This document shows, one piece after another, positions 61,219 to 64,000 of a DNA stretch of 64,000 bases; positions within the stretch are counted from its first letter, which is position 1; every line of letters begins with the position of its first letter. The stretch is from positions 1 through 64,000 of the forward strand of contig JAEXRL010000001.1 in assembly GCA_023440825.1 (NCBI GenBank), given 5' to 3'. The stretch is from Pseudomonadota bacterium (lineage in GTDB: Bacteria; Pseudomonadota; Gammaproteobacteria; Burkholderiales; Burkholderiaceae_B). The notes under the pieces were generated by a model, which did no database searches, was not told where the DNA came from, and was given only the letters and a program-made list of their open reading frames with translations. Position numbers and translations under genes: made by a program.

Positions 61219-62667
61219 ATGCCACAGTTTATTTTTCTCTGGACGGATACTTTTGTGCTGTGCCTGGTGCTGGCGGTACTGGTGTACTCATTCCGTGTCT
61301 GGCGCAGCCCGTCTTTACGCTTTGCCTGGGCCAGTGTTGCCCGCACTCCTTCAGCCATGTGTGCGGCAGTTTTTCTGCTGTTCTTTTTACTCGTAGGCTT
61401 GCTCGATTCGATTCATTATCGGCCCTTGATTGAACCGGTGGCCGGGCAGGAGCAAAGTCAGCCACAATATGCGCCTATTGTTCGTTCAGCGCTGGATAAT
61501 GTTTTAGACTGGGCTAGGGTGTCCGCTACCGAGAAAACATACTCAGCGCCCTTGGCTCGCTATCAGTTTTCCAAAGAAAGCATGCTGGTCGATGGCGAGC
61601 CCGTACGTGATTATCCGCGCCTTCAAGCGGCGGGTGTTGGGATAGAGTCCGCGTTACAACATAAGCAGGACTTGCTGCGTTTGGCAGGCTGGTCGCTCTT
61701 GGCGGGCGGCCTTTGGGCACTGCTGTTGGCTGTGTTGCTGACTGTTTGGGGACGTACCCGGCCAGCGGTGCAGTGCTGGGGCAATGCCTGGAAATACTGG
61801 TGGCAAGGCAGAGCCCTGGTGCCGTGGCGAGCTGTGTGGATAACAGCCAGTTTGCTTGGCTTTGTACTGTGTAGTGTGTGGGTGCTGAGCTCTAATTATC
61901 ATGTTCTGGGTACAGACAGAACCGGTAACGATATTATTTGGCAGGTATTAAAAAGTGTCCGCACTGCATTGGTGATTGGTACGCTGACCACCTTTGCCAT
62001 GTTGCCCCCGGCTTTGCTGTTTGGTTTGTCTGCCGGTTATTTTCGGGGCTGGGTGGATGATCTCATTCAGTACATTTACACCACCCTGACATCCATACCA
62101 GGCGTGCTGTTGATTGCGGCCTGCGTCCTGATGATGCAAGTGTACATTGATACCCATCCTGAGCTATTTTCTACGGTGGCTGCACGTGCCGATTTACGTC
62201 TGTTTCTCTTGTGTTTAATCCTGGGCTTAACAGGCTGGTCGGGCCTGTGCCGTTTATTGCGTGCCGAGGCCATGAAGCTGCGTGAGCTGGATTATGTTCA
62301 GGCAGCCAAGGCGTTTGGCGTGGGGCATCTGCGCATTATGTTCCGACACCTTTTGCCCAATGTGATGCATATCGTATTGATTACCATCGTTTTAGAGTTT
62401 TCTGGCTTGGTGCTGTACGAGGCCGTGCTGTCCTACCTGGGTATAGGCGTTGATCCAAGTATGCCGTCGTTTGGCCGTATGATTGACGCCTCTAGAACCG
62501 AGCTGGCCCGCGACCCTATGATCTGGTGGGGCTTAACTGGCGCTTTTCTTACTATGCTTGCTCTGGTGCTATCGGCAAATATTTTTGCTGATGCCGTACA
62601 AACTGCCTTTGATCCACGCACACGTAAGCTTGCCCTGCCACGCTTGCGGGCAAGGAGTCAGGCATGA
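61219..62667 (+). CDS. Peptide ABC transporter permease (OppC/YejE type), long form
   Basis: A 482-residue permease. The C-terminal 280 residues form the permease core with the EAA loop AEAMKLRELDYVQAAKAFG and YLGIGVDPSMPSFGRMI. The N-terminal 200 residues add two extra hydrophobic stretches and a periplasmic loop, longer than standard OppC (about 300). It begins three bases after the preceding stop and overlaps the ATPase gene (ATGA). Confidence 0.92.
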   Translation: MPQFIFLWTDTFVLCLVLAVLVYSFRVWRSPSLRFAWASVARTPSAMCAAVFLLFFLLVGLLDSIHYRPLIEPVAGQEQSQPQYAPIVRSALDNVLDWARVSATEKTYSAPLARYQFSKESMLVDGEPVRDYPRLQAAGVGIESALQHKQDLLRLAGWSLLAGGLWALLLAVLLTVWGRTRPAVQCWGNAWKYWWQGRALVPWRAVWITASLLGFVLCSVWVLSSNYHVLGTDRTGNDIIWQVLKSVRTALVIGTLTTFAMLPPALLFGLSAGYFRGWVDDLIQYIYTTLTSIPGVLLIAACVLMMQVYIDTHPELFSTVAARADLRLFLLCLILGLTGWSGLCRLLRAEAMKLRELDYVQAAKAFGVGHLRIMFRHLLPNVMHIVLITIVLEFSGLVLYEAVLSYLGIGVDPSMPSFGRMIDASRTELARDPMIWWGLTGAFLTMLALVLSANIFADAVQTAFDPRTRKLALPRLRARSQA

Positions 62668-64000
62668 GTGCTGACGTGAATTTGCTGGACGTGCGTGATT
62701 TGCAAGTCAGCGTGCAGTCTGAGGATGGCGTGCATTGGGCTGTTAAGCACTTGTCGTTGGCAATTGCCCGTGCTCAGACCTTTGCTTTGGTGGGTGAGTC
62801 TGGCTGTGGCAAGAGCATGACGGCTATGGCCTTGATGCGTTTGCTGCCCGACGTGGCCGCCATAGAAAATGGAACGGTCACTCTGGATGGGCAGGATTTG
62901 CCGCGCTTAAGTGAGCAGGCGATGCAAGGTGTGCGAGGGGCGAAAATCAGTATGATTTTTCAGGAACCCGCCACTAGCCTGAACCCTGTCATGAGCATTG
63001 GCCAACAGGTCTGCGAAGTAATTGCACGCCACGTGGGGGGCACTAAAGAGGCACAAAAGCAAAAAGCCATTGCGTGGCTGGAACGCGTAGGTATTGCCCA
63101 AGCGGAACAGCGTTATGGTGATTTTCCCTTCCAGTTCTCGGGTGGGCAAAAGCAACGTATTATGATTGCTCTGGCTTTAGCTGCCGAGCCCCAGCTTTTG
63201 GTGGCGGATGAACCCACCACTGCACTGGATGTAACGGTGCAGGCACAAATTTTGCAGTTATTGGCCGACATACAGCAGGAAATGGGTCTGGGTATATTGT
63301 TAATTACGCATGATCTGGCGGTGGTGCGTGAACATGCGCACTTTGTGGCCTTAATGCGGCATGGCGAAATTGTTGAAACGGGGCCTGTGGAACGCTTCTT
63401 TAGTGCTTCGACTCACCCTTATGCCCAAGAGTTGTTAAATGCCATTCCTAGCTTTGAACGCCGTGGGCGTAGCTTGCAGCATGGTCTGGCATGGCCGACC
63501 AAAGCCCTTGCCGCTGCGGAGCCTGTGCTGACTATACAAAATTTGCAGGTTAGTTATAAGCAGCGTGGCGGTATATTCAAGCCTGCTGAATTAATTCCTG
63601 TGGTACGCGACTTCTCGCTCGCTTTGCATGCGGGGGAAACCGTAGCCTTATTGGGGGCTTCAGGGTGTGGCAAGAGCACCGTAGCGCGTAGTTTGATGCG
63701 CTTGCTTGATAAGCAGGCTAGTGTGTCGGGACAGGTGCAGTTTCAGGGACAAGATTTACTGGGAGCACGAGGTCGACAGTTGCGCCACTTGCGTGCGGGT
63801 TTGCAAATCGTTTTTCAAGATCCCTACGCCTCCTTAGATCCTCGTATGATGGTGGGCGATATCCTGGACGAGGGAATGGCGGCCTTACGCCAAGGAGAGG
63901 GACGCGCCACGCGGCAGGCACAGGCTCAACGCTTGATTGAGCAAGTGGGTTTATCGAAAAATGCTCTGATGCGCTATCCGCATGAGTTCTCCGGTGGGCA
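62664..64000 (+). CDS. Peptide ABC transporter fused double ATPase, 3' truncated by window
   Basis: At least 445 residues of an ATPase with two nucleotide-binding domains in one chain, as in YejF and GsiA. Domain 1: Walker A GESGCGKSMTA (about 46-56), signature FSGGQKQRI, Walker B LLVADEPTTALD. Domain 2: Walker A GASGCGKSTVA (about 330-340), Q-loop VFQDPYASLDPR; its signature FSGG is just reached at the window end. The linker shows the family's C-terminal oligopeptide motif (THPYAQELL). Confidence 0.95.
   Translation, partial: MSADVNLLDVRDLQVSVQSEDGVHWAVKHLSLAIARAQTFALVGESGCGKSMTAMALMRLLPDVAAIENGTVTLDGQDLPRLSEQAMQGVRGAKISMIFQEPATSLNPVMSIGQQVCEVIARHVGGTKEAQKQKAIAWLERVGIAQAEQRYGDFPFQFSGGQKQRIMIALALAAEPQLLVADEPTTALDVTVQAQILQLLADIQQEMGLGILLITHDLAVVREHAHFVALMRHGEIVETGPVERFFSASTHPYAQELLNAIPSFERRGRSLQHGLAWPTKALAAAEPVLTIQNLQVSYKQRGGIFKPAELIPVVRDFSLALHAGETVALLGASGCGKSTVARSLMRLLDKQASVSGQVQFQGQDLLGARGRQLRHLRAGLQIVFQDPYASLDPRMMVGDILDEGMAALRQGEGRATRQAQAQRLIEQVGLSKNALMRYPHEFSGG

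Overview
The window reads as chromosome of a betaproteobacterium of the order Burkholderiales, most likely family Alcaligenaceae (an Alcaligenes, Paenalcaligenes or Advenella type). This rests on three Bug/TctC-type solute receptors, a CaiB/GntR/crotonase acid-catabolism cluster, the ftsK-lolA-rarA-serS run, DUF1841, DUF2968 and DUF3613 proteins, and roughly 50 percent G+C coding sequence. The genus is inference. No phage, insertion sequence, CRISPR array or rRNA was seen.

Region 1 (1-4750, minus strand) is the most unusual part. It holds three paralogous lipoprotein genes with low-complexity, collagen-like-family architecture. The two complete ones are each translationally coupled to a downstream MarR-family regulator and closed by an intrinsic terminator. 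Each of the three has a textbook sigma-54 promoter (GG and GC exactly 10 bases apart) 30-50 bases before its start codon. Two share a 32-base conserved element at the same distance upstream, suggesting an enhancer site. A TpsB-type outer-membrane transporter without a visible TpsA partner lies just upstream (4755-6515).

Region 2 (7139-21279, plus strand) is a complete tad (Flp pilus) locus: flp, cpaA, tadE, tadF, cpaB, cpaC secretin, tadZ, cpaF, tadB, tadC, tadD, a DUF3613 protein and tadG. It is followed by a sigma-54-dependent activator with a degenerate receiver domain and a DUF2968 lipoprotein. This activator is a natural, untested candidate to control the sigma-54 promoters of region 1.

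Region 3 (21318-34120) holds a MoxR-GNAT-VWA operon, two small c-type cytochromes, DUF1841, isocitrate dehydrogenase, and a minus-strand acid/CoA catabolism cluster (CaiB CoA-transferase, GntR regulator, crotonase, Bug receptor, alpha/beta hydrolase). It ends with a secreted Ntn-type amide hydrolase and an outer-membrane barrel protein.

Region 4 (34133-41752) is housekeeping: Smr protein, thioredoxin reductase, FtsK, LolA, RarA and SerS. Region 5 (41789-49224) has two small uncharacterised proteins, an IclR/TauD-type dioxygenase/Bug receptor cluster, tRNA-Ser(CGA), another Bug receptor, tRNA-Arg(ACG), and an FMN alpha-hydroxy-acid dehydrogenase broken by a single-base frameshift.

Region 6 (49273-64000) has WrbA, a second Ntn amide hydrolase, a hotdog protein, an I78 inhibitor lipoprotein, a 3-methyladenine glycosylase, adenine deaminase and a second purine-type deaminase, DUF423, CorA, an AidB-like acyl-CoA dehydrogenase and a secreted nuclease. 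It ends in an Opp/Yej-type peptide ABC transporter whose double-ATPase gene runs off the window.
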